Assembly (NCBI RefSeq): GCF_032854445.1
Contig: NC_088299.1
Span: 14,937,608-15,001,607, forward strand
Reading direction: 5' to 3'
DNA: 64,000 nt
DNA from: Liolophura sinensis
Taxonomy: Eukaryota > Mollusca > Polyplacophora > Chitonida > Chitonidae
Shown: positions 1 to 12,462 of the stretch, piece after piece
Layout: the number at the start of each line of letters is the position of its first letter
Position numbering within the stretch: position 1 is the stretch's first letter
The notes under the pieces: generated by a model
The model's input: the letters and a program-made list of their open reading frames with translations, nothing else
Told to the model about the DNA's origin: nothing
Database searches by the model: none
Translations under genes and position numbers: made by a program

Positions 1-144
1 TCGCTGGATACAGAGTGCATTGCCCGCTGAGAACAGGGAGATCGAAAGAACTTCCTCTAGGCCGGGTAAATCTGTATGTGTATTGTCATTTTTGTACGAG
101 TTTTAGGCATAAGTCCTGGGACAGGTTCAGCTATATAATAAATA

Positions 145-312
145 GGTCATAGTGAAATGTTTTGTGCATGCATTATAATGGAGCAGTATTGTACTCATTC
201 ATGTGTTGGAAATCCGCAAGCCTGTGGCATCTCGTCCAATACGGATTTTCAACGCAACATGGATGAGTACAGTACCACTCCATAATGTACAAAACACTTC
301 ATAATATCCTAG
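145..312. mobile_element. Foldback (palindromic) element, MITE-like
   Basis: Two imperfect inverted arms of about 65-70 bases surround a short loop near 216-238. Left-arm landmarks GTGAAATGTTTTGTGCAT, GTACTCATTCATG and GGAAATCCG pair with right-arm CGGATTTTC, CATGGATGAGTAC and GTACAAAACACTTCAT. There is no coding capacity. No clear target duplication was seen. Confidence 0.65.
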
Positions 313-2057
313 TATTACATGGACATCAAATCTTGGTTTGTCTACAGTACAATGTCTACAGTGTATCATTATCCATGGTAATGTCCTGTCTTTAATGTGA
401 GGTCATTATAATGAGCTGGGAAAAGAACATTTGACATGAATAAAATGGCATACTTGTCCTGCTGCCGTGAGTTTATTGGGTCCCCATTTGTTCTACACCT
501 TCTAGCATGCAAGTCACATGGAGGAGTTTACCCAACCTCGTGGTGCTCTTGTTTCTTACACCCACAAAACTGACTGCTATTAAACATGTGAAATATCACT
601 GAATACAAGGCATTAAAACGGCATTAAGTAAATCTTGACCCTCTACCAATGCTGTCCTCTTCCATCACATTTTTCGAAAATGTGTCCGCACACAGACAAT
701 CAAATGTCTTGCAAAATCAGGACAAAATATTTGGTTAACCTCAGTTATGGCTGATGCTGTTCACTTCAAATCGTGAATGAGAGGGAAGAGTTGTAACTTA
801 AAAGCTCGAAAGGTGAGAAATAATTTCTTTACAAAATGAATGTTGTCTGTAGTATGTACAGTACGTGATATTACCAGTCATTAGAGTTGCCTGTACACTA
901 TATAATTTCAGTCTTTGTGAACAGGACTTGTTCATTTCTTCTATAATCAGTTTTTCCAACGAGTTAAATCATTAAACATGCAGCATGTGTACCTTTTACA
1001 CTAGAAGTGTTCAGCGTCATGAGTTAGGATTTCTTTACTTTGATCCATGATACTGTGTTTTGATGATTCTCTGCATGAGCTACCATTGGCCTGGGTCTTT
1101 TTTGTGAATGTTGTATACTATATAATGAATACTGTATAACAAATATAGTGTTTGTTCAAAAGAGTTAGAGACAGGTATCACTTAAGGCCAACAGTTCATT
1201 TTGCAGAATTGCATTAAGCCATAATCATTCATTCATTCATTTTGCACACAGTTACTAAGTAGTTATGTTGCGTTTAATTTTCAACAGTTAGAAAAATGCA
1301 TAAATTATGAAACTGTTTAATTTGGGGGAACAAATATCCTGGTGTTTTAATACCAGAGCTATGTGTTCATGTACATGAGTTTGGAGTGATCTTGATATAC
1401 TCAGTAGAGTTCAAGCTAGTAAAGTGTAAATGGTGGTGATGTAATGGCAGTCTGCATGTGTATAAATACTGATCAAAGTATGTGCAGAGGTAAAGTGAGA
1501 ATAGCCGTGTTTACCAACTTGTGGTTTTATAATAAACTTGACTTGGTGAAGTTTACTCTCAGGGCTCCGGCTGCAGGTGAACGCTGAGCTGTGTATGACA
1601 TCACTGTGGAATTAGGATTGGACTGCCATAAACCTGGCCTTTTACAGGTGTCTCTGGCGTTAAGGCAAGCTGTAGAAGGAAGATATAAACTGGGCTGAAG
1701 ACGGATGGGCTTGGTGCCAGCTAGCTTGACTTTATTCCATCCAGCATGGCTTATGTCTGACTAAGTACCTGTATACATGAAGTTTGCAGGTTGAGGCTTG
1801 TGTTGAGGACCAAATAGGGCCTGCATGCACACAAGCATTATGCAGCTCTACAATACCATCTTTGAGTGGATACGTGTACAGTTTTTTGTTCAATTTGGCA
1901 TTTCTATGATCTGTTTTTCATATCTATGGAATAACAAAGGAAAAACAAACAAAAGAAAAAGCACATCATCACAGTGCAACATGTTATGTAATAAAATACT
2001 CAGTCAGTAACGAAAAATTAAGAATCAATAGCAGTTGTTAATGTCTGCCATTTGCTA
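313..2057. other. Noncoding stretch, AT-rich
   Basis: No supported gene. It holds a short SINE tail at 1211-1242 (GCATTAAGCCATAATC followed by ATTC repeats) and otherwise unique AT-rich DNA. Confidence 0.6.
1211..1242 (+). mobile_element. 3' tail of a SINE with (ATTC)n end, fragment
   Basis: Contains GCATTAAGCCATAATC followed by ATTC repeats, the same 3' end as the copy at 3140-3229. The 5' part is not recognisable. Confidence 0.45.
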
Positions 2058-2204
2058 ATTTATTTATATGATTCGTGTTTTACACCATACTCAAGAATGT
2101 TTCACTTACACGACGGCGGCCAGCATTATGGTAGGTGGAAACCAGGCAGAGCCAGGGGGAAACCCATGACAATCCGCAGGTTGCTGCCAGACATTCCCAC
2201 CTAT
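2058..2204 (-). mobile_element. tRNA-derived SINE, 3' fragment
   Basis: Reverse-strand match to the 3' half of the family seen complete at 56162-56429: TAAAT tail, GTAAAACAC, CTTGAGTA, GGCCGCCGT, and the GGCTCTGCC / CCACC block. The tRNA-like head is absent. Confidence 0.75.
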
Positions 2205-3139
2205 GCATTTGCTAATTGAAAGGCTATTGAAGACCCAAGTACTGATTGACTGATGTAGAATAAATATAGTTCCTTCTTGGTATTGCTCTGGGTACACACT
2301 TCAACCTATTTTGAGGGGTCACTACATTGAATTCCCATCAACTTTTGACTTGGGCTGACATTGTAATGATGCACTACTCAAGCCCTTTCTTAGCCCCTCA
2401 GCTCTCCCCCTCCTCCTTTCAAAATCAGGCCCACTTGATAGTAGGATGTTTGATCTTGTTTATCTGATGTAGCCCCAGCAACTGTCCAGTTATAGGGTGA
2501 TGTGAGAATGTATTTATTGCCTGGGCTTGGGTAGGTAAATATTGGCTGTTCAATACATCTGTGGGTCTGAAGGGGGTTTGCATAGCTGTGTTGTGGCTGT
2601 GACTGTCATCTGTGGAGGATGGGGTCATGGGCAAGTCCAGACATCCAACCCTCACACATCCCAGCTACCTACCTGTTCCCCGCCCGTCAGCTCGCTCGCC
2701 CGCGTCTTGAGCTGGCAGTGCATGCAGTCCTCGGCGCCCTACAGCAACCACAATAAGCCAGGCAGGAAAACTGATCCCTGGCGCACGCATCTCCCAGCCT
2801 GACAAGGCTCCCAGCTCTGTTGACTGAACGTCACTCCAAGAGCCTACACCAAACAAGATGATATATGAGTTTATTAGTTGTCCCCAGGTTCCATAGATCT
2901 TCACACACACACAGTCTTAATGGTTTTCTGTTTTTTTTTTTTTTATATTTCAGTTTACAGCATTCATGTGGGTCTTTTACCACAGGATAACCCCCACCTC
3001 TGCCCACTCTTATCTGACCTCACCTGAGATGCACTCATTATAGTTGTACAGAGAGGGTTGGAGGGGGATGCAATCTACATACATACCTGGATTTGAGAAT
3101 AAAGCAGTATTATCATATTGTGGTATTCCATGGCCGTAG

Positions 3140-3229
3140 AGGCACTGCCTCATGTTTTTAACTTGTTCACGGCATGATATGGCGGAGATATTGCTGATCT
3201 GGCATTAAGCCATAATCATTCATTCATTC
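3140..3229 (+). mobile_element. 5'-truncated SINE, (ATTC)n-tail family, with target duplication
   Basis: Ends TTCACGGCATGATATGGCG ... GGCATTAAGCCATAATC plus ATTC repeats. ATTCCATGGCCGTAG at 3125-3139 and ATTCCATGGCCATAG at 3230-3244 form a 15-base target-site duplication with one mismatch, which marks both edges. Confidence 0.7.
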
Positions 3230-3320
3230 ATTCCATGGCCATAGCAGATTGCTAAATGGTGATGGTATGATGCTGGTAAAGTTCCTGTTTTTTTTTACTC
3301 CGAAAAATTATTATCAGAGT

Positions 3321-5030
3321 GTAAAAGGATAGGGTAAACATGAAGGTACATGTACAAACAGGACCTACTAGTACACGTGGTTATAAAGGATAGGGTAAAC
3401 ATGAAGGTACATGTACAAACAGGACCTACTAGTACACGTGGTTATAAAGGATAGGGTAAACATGAAGGTACATGTACAAACAGGACCTACTAGTACACGT
3501 GGTTATAAAGGATAGGGTAAACACGAAGGTACATGTACAAGCAGGACCTACATGTACACGTGGTTATAAAGGATAGGGTAAACACGAAGGTACATGTACA
3601 AACAGGACCTACTAGTACATGTGGTTATAAAGGATAGGGTAAACACGAAGGTACATGTACAAACAGGACCTACATGTGCACGTGGTTATAAAGGATAGGG
3701 TAAAGACGAAGGTACATGTACAAACAGGACCTACTAGTACACGTGGTTATAAAGGATAGGGTAAACATGAAGGTACATGTACAAACAGGACCTACTAGTA
3801 CACGTGGTTATAAAGGATAGGGTAAACACGAAGGTACATGTACAAGCAGGACCTACATGTGCACGTGGTTATAAAGGATAGGGTAAACACGAAGGTACAT
3901 GTACAAACAGGACCTACTAGTACATGTGGTTATAAAGGATAGGGTAAACACGAAGGTACATGTACAAACAGGACCTACATGTGCACGTGGTTATAAAGGA
4001 TAGGGTAAAGACGAGGGTACATGTACAAGCAGGACCTACATGTACACGTGGTTATAAAGGATAGGGTAAACACGAAGGTACATGTACAAGCAGGACCTAC
4101 TAGTACACGTGGTTATAAAGGATAGGGTAAACACGAAGGTACATGTACAAACAGGACCTACATGTACACGTGGTTATAAAGGATAGGGTAAACACGAAGG
4201 TACATGTACAAACAGGACCTACTAGTACATGTGGTTATAAAGGATAGGGTAAACACGAAGGTACATGTACAAACAGGACCTACATGTACATGTGGTTATA
4301 AAGGATAGGGTAAACATGAAGGTACATGTACAAACAGGACCTACTAGTACATGTGGTTATAAAGGATAGGGTAAACACGAAGGTACATGTACAAGCAGGA
4401 CCTACATGTGCACGTGGTTATAAAGGATAGGGTAAAGACGAGGGTACATGTACAAGCAGGACCTACATGTACACGTGGTTATAAAGGATAGGGTAAACAC
4501 GAGGATACATGTACAAGCAGGACCTACATGTACACGTGGTTATAAAGGATAGGGTAAACACGAGAGTACATGTACAAGCAGGACCTACATGTACACGTGG
4601 TTATAAAGGATAGGGTAAACACGAGAGTACATGTACAAGCAGGACCTACATGTGGTTATAAAGGATAGGGTAAACACGAGGGTACATGTACAAGCAGGAC
4701 CTACATGTGCACGTGGTTATAAAGGATAGGGTAAACACGAAGGTACATGTACAAGCAGGACCTACATGTACACGTGGTTATAAAGGATAGGGTAAACGCG
4801 AAGGTACATGTACAAGAAGAACCTACTTGTACACGTGGTTATAAAGGATAGGGTAAACACGAAAGTACATGTACAAGCCGGACCTACGTGTACACGTGGT
4901 TATAAAGGATAGGGTAAACACGAAGGTACATGTACAAGCCGGACCTACATGTGCACGTGGTTATAAAGGATAGGGTAAACACCAAAGGTACATGTACAAA
5001 CAGGACTTACATGTACATGTAGTTATAAAG
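3321..5030. repeat. 61-bp tandem array, about 28 units, with E-box and TATAAA in the units
   Basis: Period 61 bases (for example GGTTATAAAGG at 3379, 3440 and 3501). The unit contains TATAAAGGATAGGGTAAAC, the palindrome GTACATGTAC and usually CACGTG, or CATGTG in some units. Variants ACTAGTAC and ACATGTAC/ACATGTGC alternate. One unit near 4640 is shortened by 6 bases. The ends decay into unique DNA. Confidence 0.97.
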
Positions 5031-6611
5031 CTGTTTTACCCTGATCTACATGTAGAAGTTTAATGAGATGAATTTTTTAAATGATGTAGTTATGTAATTA
5101 AATTGGATGAGCTTGTTGGTTCCAAATCTATACATTATAATATGATTCAAATGTTAAGATTAGTTTCATCAAAAATTCTTTCTGACTGTGTAATATAGAG
5201 GATCTCTATACAGATTTAAAATGCAGCTTCACTGTAGGGGGCACATTTAGTTATTTATTTATTTACTGAATAGAAAAAATCTTTTACAACAGCTTTCATT
5301 TTAGCAGGTAATTTTAATGTTAAATAATGGGTCAAGTTTAAATATCAAAGCAAAATTTCATCGTTTTAAATACAGTCAAGGATCAAACATTTAATTTTCA
5401 GGAAAGAAGCTTGTCACGTAACTTGCACGTGGGTGAAAATGTTATTTGATATTAGATGTAGGTGTATGAGATGATTTGACAAGATCCTGCTGAAGCGATT
5501 AGGTAATGACGAATGTCTCAAGTATGAGAAACTTCTCACCGTCTATGTGGCTAGACATACCAGACTCCTGTGACTACATGACCATGCCTCATACCTCAGT
5601 AGACAGGGTAGGTATCACACTACGACCCTCTCCCACCCTCCCTCCCCTCTCCTCCTCCCCCACAATACCCTTCCATTAAACTGATCCTGTCCTCCAACCA
5701 ACCTACACGACCTTTTAGCTCTGTAAACAAACCTTAATGGGGACGGCCCAATGCGCCCTTTTAGGAGACAAAACTAACCCATACAGGGGCCACTTAGTGT
5801 CTGGATGACTTATATTGTGAGCTGCCTCTAATAATGTTGCCTGAGAAATTGATGACTGAGTTGACTTTAGCGGCCACAGGTATACACAGGTGTGCATGTA
5901 GATGTACATGTGGCTGTACCTAGATGTTAGCTGACGATCCTGTGTACAGGTAGATTGGACTTACCTGTAACCACAACTCTTGCCTTAAATTATCACACCA
6001 TCCGTGGCACTCTGGACATGGTAGAAAAAATAGACCTCTCCAAAACGATAGGTCAAGCCAAGATTACTTTCAAGTGGAATGTATGTCACAAAATTTGAAT
6101 GTGAATTTTAGAGCATAAATATATTGTGAACTGAGGTTGAAACTAAATGTATTTTTTTGCACAGAAAATGAGTACTGTCAATTTGTACTTTATTGCCAGC
6201 ACATTGCTATGTTTAACTGTCTGTTAACTGAGAGTACACAGTGGTACTTGACAGATACCTACATTTTGTTTTTTTTAGAAATGTGTACATGTGTCTGTGA
6301 AATGGCTGGCTGTTGCTAGTTTTCATCACATTGATGCAGATAAAGTGTTGTTAGGCCCGTCAGGTATAAGAGTAGTCAATTTACCTGTGACCACACCTTC
6401 TTCACAGATACACTTCAAGTTTTGCAGTGATTTGCTCTGCCGACTTCTCAGTGGCTGGTAGTGGTCATTCAGCTCAGGTCATTACCGACATTTTGAGCTT
6501 GATCTGTTGCCTTGGCTTAAATCTCTCATCTTGGTTGGGTTCGCATACTCATGGACTTCTCATGCACGTGCATGATTAAAGGGTGAGAAAATAATAGTTT
6601 TAATTATGGCT
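5031..6611. other. Noncoding stretch
   Basis: No supported gene or array. A short pyrimidine-rich block lies at 5620-5665; ACCTGT/ACAGGT words and TACATGTA palindromes recur. Confidence 0.55.
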
Positions 6612-7065
6612 TGTTACGACCTAACTAACTGTATGAAAAAGGGCTTGTACAAAATGCAAGAAAGCTAAGCCACACAAAAAAGAAACCAGCAGACTTTATT
6701 TTACAAGGTACATGTATTATAGATCTGTACAAAGGTACTTTTTACAAGGTATTACACAACAATACAAAGATACTTACTTCATCCAGATGAGGTACGATGG
6801 CAGAGTTCACAGTCCACAACAGCACGAACACAACGAGAGAAAATACTCAAGCACAGTATCAGTGCAATAATGAAGTGTTCAGTACACATAACTCATAGGG
6901 GAGTAATTTAAACGAAGAGAGTTGCCAAGCATTACACAGTACATAGTTGAAACTTGTGAGGACAACTAGCTGTTATAGTGCTGTATCGCTAACTCTAACG
7001 GAACCAGCTCCAGACCCGAACTGTAACCACCAAGAGAGGCCTTCTTATACTTCCCATCCGTCAGA

Positions 7066-7073
7066 TGACGTCA
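7066..7073. promoter_or_regulatory. Perfect CRE palindrome TGACGTCA
   Basis: An eight-base CREB/ATF consensus lies about 20 bases upstream (- strand) of TATAAGAAGG. Such spacing is typical of a CRE-driven core promoter. Confidence 0.5.
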
Positions 7074-7129
7074 TTTCTCTAGGAACTCTCCGAGCCAAAC
7101 GCGGTCACGGAAGCTTCGCGTCGTTGTAC

Positions 7130-7580
7130 ATACAGAAGGGCTACTACCTAAACATAGGTCACCGAGACTTCGTGTCGTGATATGTACAGAAGGGCTGCTG
7201 CCTAAACATAGGTCAAGGAGGCTTCGTGTCGTTGTACATGCAGAAGGGCTGCTGCCTAAACATAGGTCACGGAGACTTTGTGTCGTGGTACATACAGAAG
7301 GGCTGCTACCTAAACATAGGTCACGGAGGTTTCATGTCGTTGTACATACAGAAGGGCTACTACCTAAACATAGGTCACCGAGACTTCGTGTTGTGGTACA
7401 TACAGAAGGGCTGCTGCCTAAACATAAGTCACGGGGACTTCGTGTTGTGGTAGATACAGAAGGGCTGCTGCCTAAACATAGGTCACCGAGACTTCGTGTC
7501 GTACATACAGGAGGGCTGCTGCCTAATCATAGGTCACGGAGACTTTGTGTCGCGGTACATACAGAAGGGCTGTTGAGAAT
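7130..7580. repeat. 54-bp tandem array, about 8-9 units
   Basis: AACATAGGTC recurs at 54-base steps (7151, 7205, 7259 and on). The unit also holds ACAGAAGGGCTGCTGCC. Because 54 is a multiple of 3, several frames stay open; this is not evidence of a protein. Confidence 0.95.
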
Positions 7581-7585
7581 GTTCA

Positions 7586-8059
7586 GGCATGAAAAAGTCA
7601 AGGCTGTTTGTAATAAACCCCAAATAGCACATGCATTAAGCTCCACTTATTGGAAAATCAGGGGTTGTGAAACAGCCATTGCAGTGATTGGGTAATTCCA
7701 TCTCTGATACTTGATATAGGTAAATCCAGTAGTTTGGGCCGTCCACCTTCATGTACTGTACTCTAAGCAGGAAATACATTTAGCTGATATGTGGAGTTGT
7801 TCTGTCTGAGAACTATTTGTGTCTTTGTTACTTGTTACGAGGGTACTGTTTTGGACAAGCAGCAAATAAGCTGTTTTGCAGTAATCAGAATGGCAATTAA
7901 GTATCATTTCACCTGATCAAGGTAGTGTTCAGGTCATTTCTTTTGAATTGTGATTGTTTGCTTCGATCCTGAGGCCGTTTTGAAAATTATGTCATTGAAC
8001 CATTTTGTAATTTATAACATATTTATTGTCAAAAAGATTTATAGAAACTTCCTCCTGAC
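7586..8059. other. Noncoding stretch
   Basis: Nothing supported here; unique AT-rich DNA between the LTR-like element and a SINE. Confidence 0.5.
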
Positions 8060-8218
8060 ATCCCCTCTGGCTGTACATGGGAAGGTCTGCCAACAACCTG
8101 TGAATGGTTGGAGGTTTTCCCCTGGCTCTGCTAGGTTTCCTCTCATCATAATGCTGGCCGCCGCCGTGTAAGTGAAACATTCTTGAGTACGGCGTAAAAC
8201 ACCTATGAAATAAATAGA
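8060..8218 (+). mobile_element. tRNA-derived SINE, 5'-truncated
   Basis: Contains GGGAAGGTCTGCCAACAACC, the GGCTCTGC block, TAATGCTGGCCGCCGCCGTG, TTCTTGAGTACGGCG and an AAATAAATA tail. It lacks the A/B-box head. Confidence 0.8.
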
Positions 8219-11200
8219 TAATAAAACCTTTGTTTGAATCAGACTGGATTGAATGAAGATATCAGCTGTGTTATACAGTATATTGTAACTGTGATGGAAT
8301 TTGGTATATCGGGTGTATCCGGTACATGAGTTTCTGTGTGGTTAAATTCTGTGCCGGTGCACGCACATGCATGCTCTAGCCTTGTGTATTTAGTTACACT
8401 GTATGCGTATAGTTGCACTGTGAGTTGCCCCATCCATCTTGCTCTCAATACCTGGCTGCCTGGATACACAGGTAAGTATTTATGATGCAGGGTGGCAGGC
8501 CGACAGTCAATCTACCTGGTGCAGGATGTCCCAGATACTTGTCATTTATTTATGAGACCTTAACCTCACCATCTACGTCTAGCTGAGTAGATGAGGTATG
8601 TACCTAGGGACCATCTGCAATTGACAGCTTGCTGTTTCCTTCACCGAGGGACCACTGTCTTAAATACATACACACAGCTGGAATGTACACATGAAGAGGA
8701 AGAGAAAAAAAGAAATCAATTTCGTGATGCTGGCCGAACATTTAGAAATGAAAGGTGATCATTCAAGCTTAGCGAAAACTTGTACACCTTGATTTTTAGC
8801 ATGAACACGTATTTGATCATTTGAGGGGCTGGGTATACAAGTATACATGTATCTATAAGCTGTTATGTTTACACTGTATATCTGAGGGCGGGTGTTGGGG
8901 TGTAGTGCCAGGAGTTACTATAGTTATAGTGGGGATAGTTTGATCAATTGCTGGTTTGGGATACAAGTATATATACATGTATAAGGTTTCATGTTTACAT
9001 TGCACATCCCAGGTCCCGATGTTGGGATGTAGTCTAATGATGTTAATGTGTAGTTACAGTAGGGATACTTTGGTCAGTTGATTGGTTATCGATATGTCCC
9101 AGTAGTTATTGTAGGGGATACAGTACTTTGATCAGTTGATGATCTTGGGGGATACACATCATATCATTGCAGAACTGTCGTGTTTACACATTTCGGGTTG
9201 AATTTTATGATATATACTTTGTTAAAGTTGGGAAGATTCTCTGGCAGTAGGGCTATAAAGTGTTCTTTGTTTTTTTTTTCTTTTTGCCACAGCCAGTCCA
9301 CCTTCTTATCCAGTCAGGTTGCAGGTTTGAATCCATCTCTTGTCGTGGCTGAAGGTTTAAGTCATCAAGTTCACCCCTGCTGCTTCCTAGCTGAACAGAA
9401 TGATTGAATACAGCTGGGATATTCAGGGAAAGAGCTACTATTTCCTGCATTTATCTGCTGAAGATGAACGGTCAGTTCCAAAGCAGATTGTCCAAATCAT
9501 ACCAAGTCTCACAATGTGTGCTTATCTACTTTTGTGAGCCATCTACTGAAATAATTTACTTGTGACACCAGGTCTCTTGGGTTGAGTGAAACTTCACTCT
9601 TATCTAATTCAGTAATCCTGTTTCAAGAATAGAAGGGAATTGCAAAATCCATATTTTAGATCCGGATGTTGTCACGGCGACACTATTAACTCGTGTAGAG
9701 TCAAGCCACAAAGGCAGATGAAGAAGTGAACATCAAAGGTGAGATTTGTCTCCTTGTGGGACACACTCGAGTGGCCACACCTGGGCTGGTATGATAGGGA
9801 TAAAGATGTGCGTGCATGATGCTCTACTGTGTACGCCCCTACCCTGCCCAGGCAGGTACAGGCACTCTCTAGCTTATAGTACCCACATGTATTCTGTTCA
9901 TGCCTGTACACACAGCGAATGAGAGCATATTTGTGGTGTTTTCCTTCTGGACGTAGATGAAAAGAGCAATGAATACAAAGGTCTACCTGTGCATACAGGA
10001 AGATACCAAGTCTGTGTGTTTGTCGTGGATTATTCCTGTACACACAGATGCTGACTGGGCACCGAACAAAAAAACTAACTTGGATGAAAAAGTCTGAAAT
10101 TCATCCTTTTATAAGACTTCTGTGAACTGCTTTTACCTGTCTTTTGAACTGATGCAAACTGTACAGGTATCTGGCCTCTATTCTGGTGAGGCGGTCATAT
10201 TGCTAAGCACCTGTATACATTCAGTCTTGTGTAATGGGAAAGCTCTCAATGTTTGTGAACCAAAGATTGATATAGATGTATACGTATCATTTGTGTCTCT
10301 TTTGATCGTGCTTTTCTTACACACCTGCTGTATTTATACATGGAGACAGGTGAATCATACAGCATTTTAAGCTGCTCATGTGTCAGTGGATGGAGGAGAA
10401 GGGCTTGAATTCAGCGAATCAGCCAGGTGAATGTGCATGCAGCATTTCAGCTTAATTCCCCCATATCACGTTGCACGTTGCAGCATACCAGGTTGTATTG
10501 TATGTGATACCTGCTCTGGTCCCCTCCTGCCCTCTCCCCCCTTCCTCCTTACCCCCCCCCCCCCCCTCCTCCTCACCTTCACTCCTGTCCCCTTTCGGTG
10601 TTTGTATAGGTACAGCTCAGAGGACATCCTTGAGGCCTGCTCACATCATGAACGACCATTGTGCATCCCAAGATGGTGTACTTTGAAAGGGGATGAAATA
10701 TAAGTCTATTTGAGGCTCTACATGCTGGGGTGTCTAGATGTAGTTGGGGCTGCCGAGAAGGAAGGGGATTGGGGACATGGTTTGCCGTCCAATCCTACAG
10801 CTGTAACAGTTCGCTCTTCTGGTATATACCATGGTCTACACTTAATAAAAGCGTTTCAGAATTGCTTACTTCATAGATAATCTGTATAAAGATGCTTGAG
10901 TTCAAATGATCCAAGTCAAATTATTACTGTTTAATGTGAAATAATGTATTAGTTATTACAGCATATGGGTGAAATTACATATTACAGGTGCCTTGACTCT
11001 TAACCACAAAGCATATCAGGTGCTGGTTCAACCCTGGCTTTAGACAGGGAATTTTGGGATTCATCTGTTCTCAAAACGGTTGAAGACGTTTGAGGGGGAG
11101 ATTGGGCAAGACTATAGACCACATGTGGGAATGACGTCTGTTAACCTGCCACTCGGTGGTGGTTTGTACCCTGGGTTTCTCCCAGACAAAAGTAATTATA

Positions 11201-11755
11201 TAAGTGAAAATCCTCACCATTGGGAGACAACAATGAAATATATGAATATTTAAAGTCATGTCTGTATATTTGATGGTCAGGATGTGTCTGATGAGGAAGA
11301 TATCAGAAGGTGTGTGTTTGTGGTGGGAGGTGAGGAAGAGGGGGGGGGGGGGGTCTTTGTTTTTTTACTGTTACACCTTTTTTTGTAGTTACCAACTTCC
11401 AGCTTTTTTTATTTCATTGTGGTTTTAATAAAGCAGTTTGTGGTTGGAGTTGCAAAAAATGTGATGTAGTTACTCCTTGTTTGTGTGATCTTAATTAGCA
11501 GCTTGTAATGTATTATAGTATTGTAAGCATAAACAAGTCAATTATTGAAATGCTATTCTAATGAACTAACTAAACCCTGGTTTTGTCACTCTGTGATGAA
11601 ATATGTGGACTGCACAGTTCATGTTTTGCTACAGTGTTACATATTGTAATCTTGTTGCTGCCCAACTTTACCATCAGCTCATGATGGAAATCGTGACAGG
11701 TGTAACATATATTAAGACACGTGATGTACCTGTAGTGCCTGGTAGGAACTTCTGT
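8219..11755. other. Noncoding stretch
   Basis: No supported gene. It contains poly(C) at about 10552-10566 and a G run at 11341-11353. The open frame at 9672-10043 (- strand) has no domain and is ignored. Confidence 0.55.
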
Positions 11756-12462
11756 GACAATGTGACAGGAGCAGACCCGTTCCCAAATTGGGGCCAAGGC
11801 CATACCCGTGACGAAATGAAAGAAGCAGAACTCATTTCCAAAGTGGGGGCCAAGGTGATACCTGTGACGATATGACAGGATCAGAACTATTTCCAAAGTG
11901 GGGGCCAAGGCCATACCTGTGACGATATGACAGAAGCAGAACTGTTTCCAAAGTGGGGGCCAAGGCCATACCTGTGACGATATGACAGAAGCAGAACTGT
12001 TTACAAAGTGGGGGCCAAGGCCATACCTGTGACGATATGACAGGATCAGAACTGTTTCCAAAGTGGGGGCCAAGGCCATACCTATGATGATATGACAGGA
12101 TCAGAACTGTTTCCAAAGTAGGGGCCAAGGCCATACCTGTGAAGATATGACAGAAGCAGAACTGTTTCCAAAGTGGGGGCCAAGGCCATACCTGTGACAA
12201 TATGACAGGATCAGAACTGTTCCCAAAGTGGGGGCCAAGGCCATACCCGTGACGATATGACAGAAGCAGAACTGTTTCCAAAGTCGGGGCCAAGGCCATA
12301 CCTGTGAAGATATGACAGGATCAGAACTGTTTCCAAAGTCGGGGCCAAGGCCATACCTGTGACGATATGACAGAAGCAGAACTGTTTCCAGAGTGGGGGC
12401 CAAGGCCATACCTGTGACGATATGACAGGATCAGAACTGTTCCCAAAGTGGGGGCTAAGTTG
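11756..12462. repeat. 55-bp tandem array, about 12 units, with 110-bp alternation
   Basis: AAAGTGGGGGCCAAGGCC recurs at 55-base steps (for example 11895, 11950). Units carrying ACAGGATCAG often alternate with ACAGAAGCAG, giving a 110-base higher-order pattern in part of the array. As 55 is not a multiple of 3, the long - strand open frames cycle through three frames of the same repeat. Confidence 0.95.

Larger units (their letters stand above)
6612..7585 (-). mobile_element. LTR-like element (solo LTR candidate) with CRE/TATA promoter and poly(A) signal on the - strand
   Basis: Read on the - strand: a 54-bp tandem array (7130-7580), then TGACGTCA (7066-7073), TATAAGAAGG about 20 bases on, a 350-base transcribed-looking stretch, a donor-like GTAAGTATC (6777), AATAAA (6695-6700) with a T/GT-rich downstream element, and an end in GGTCGTAACA. 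This order (U3 repeats, TATA, poly(A), CA end) is that of a retroviral-type LTR. I found no convincing target duplication and no internal gag/pol, so a cellular promoter is the alternative. Confidence 0.4.

Noticed and set aside
7177-7695. 172-codon open frame (and overlapping frames) on the + strand
   Set aside because: It is the translation of a 54-bp tandem array; a period divisible by 3 keeps frames open by chance, and there is no domain or splice support.
9672-10043. 123-codon - strand open frame
   Set aside because: No recognisable domain, no plausible splice partners, and composition like the surrounding noncoding DNA.
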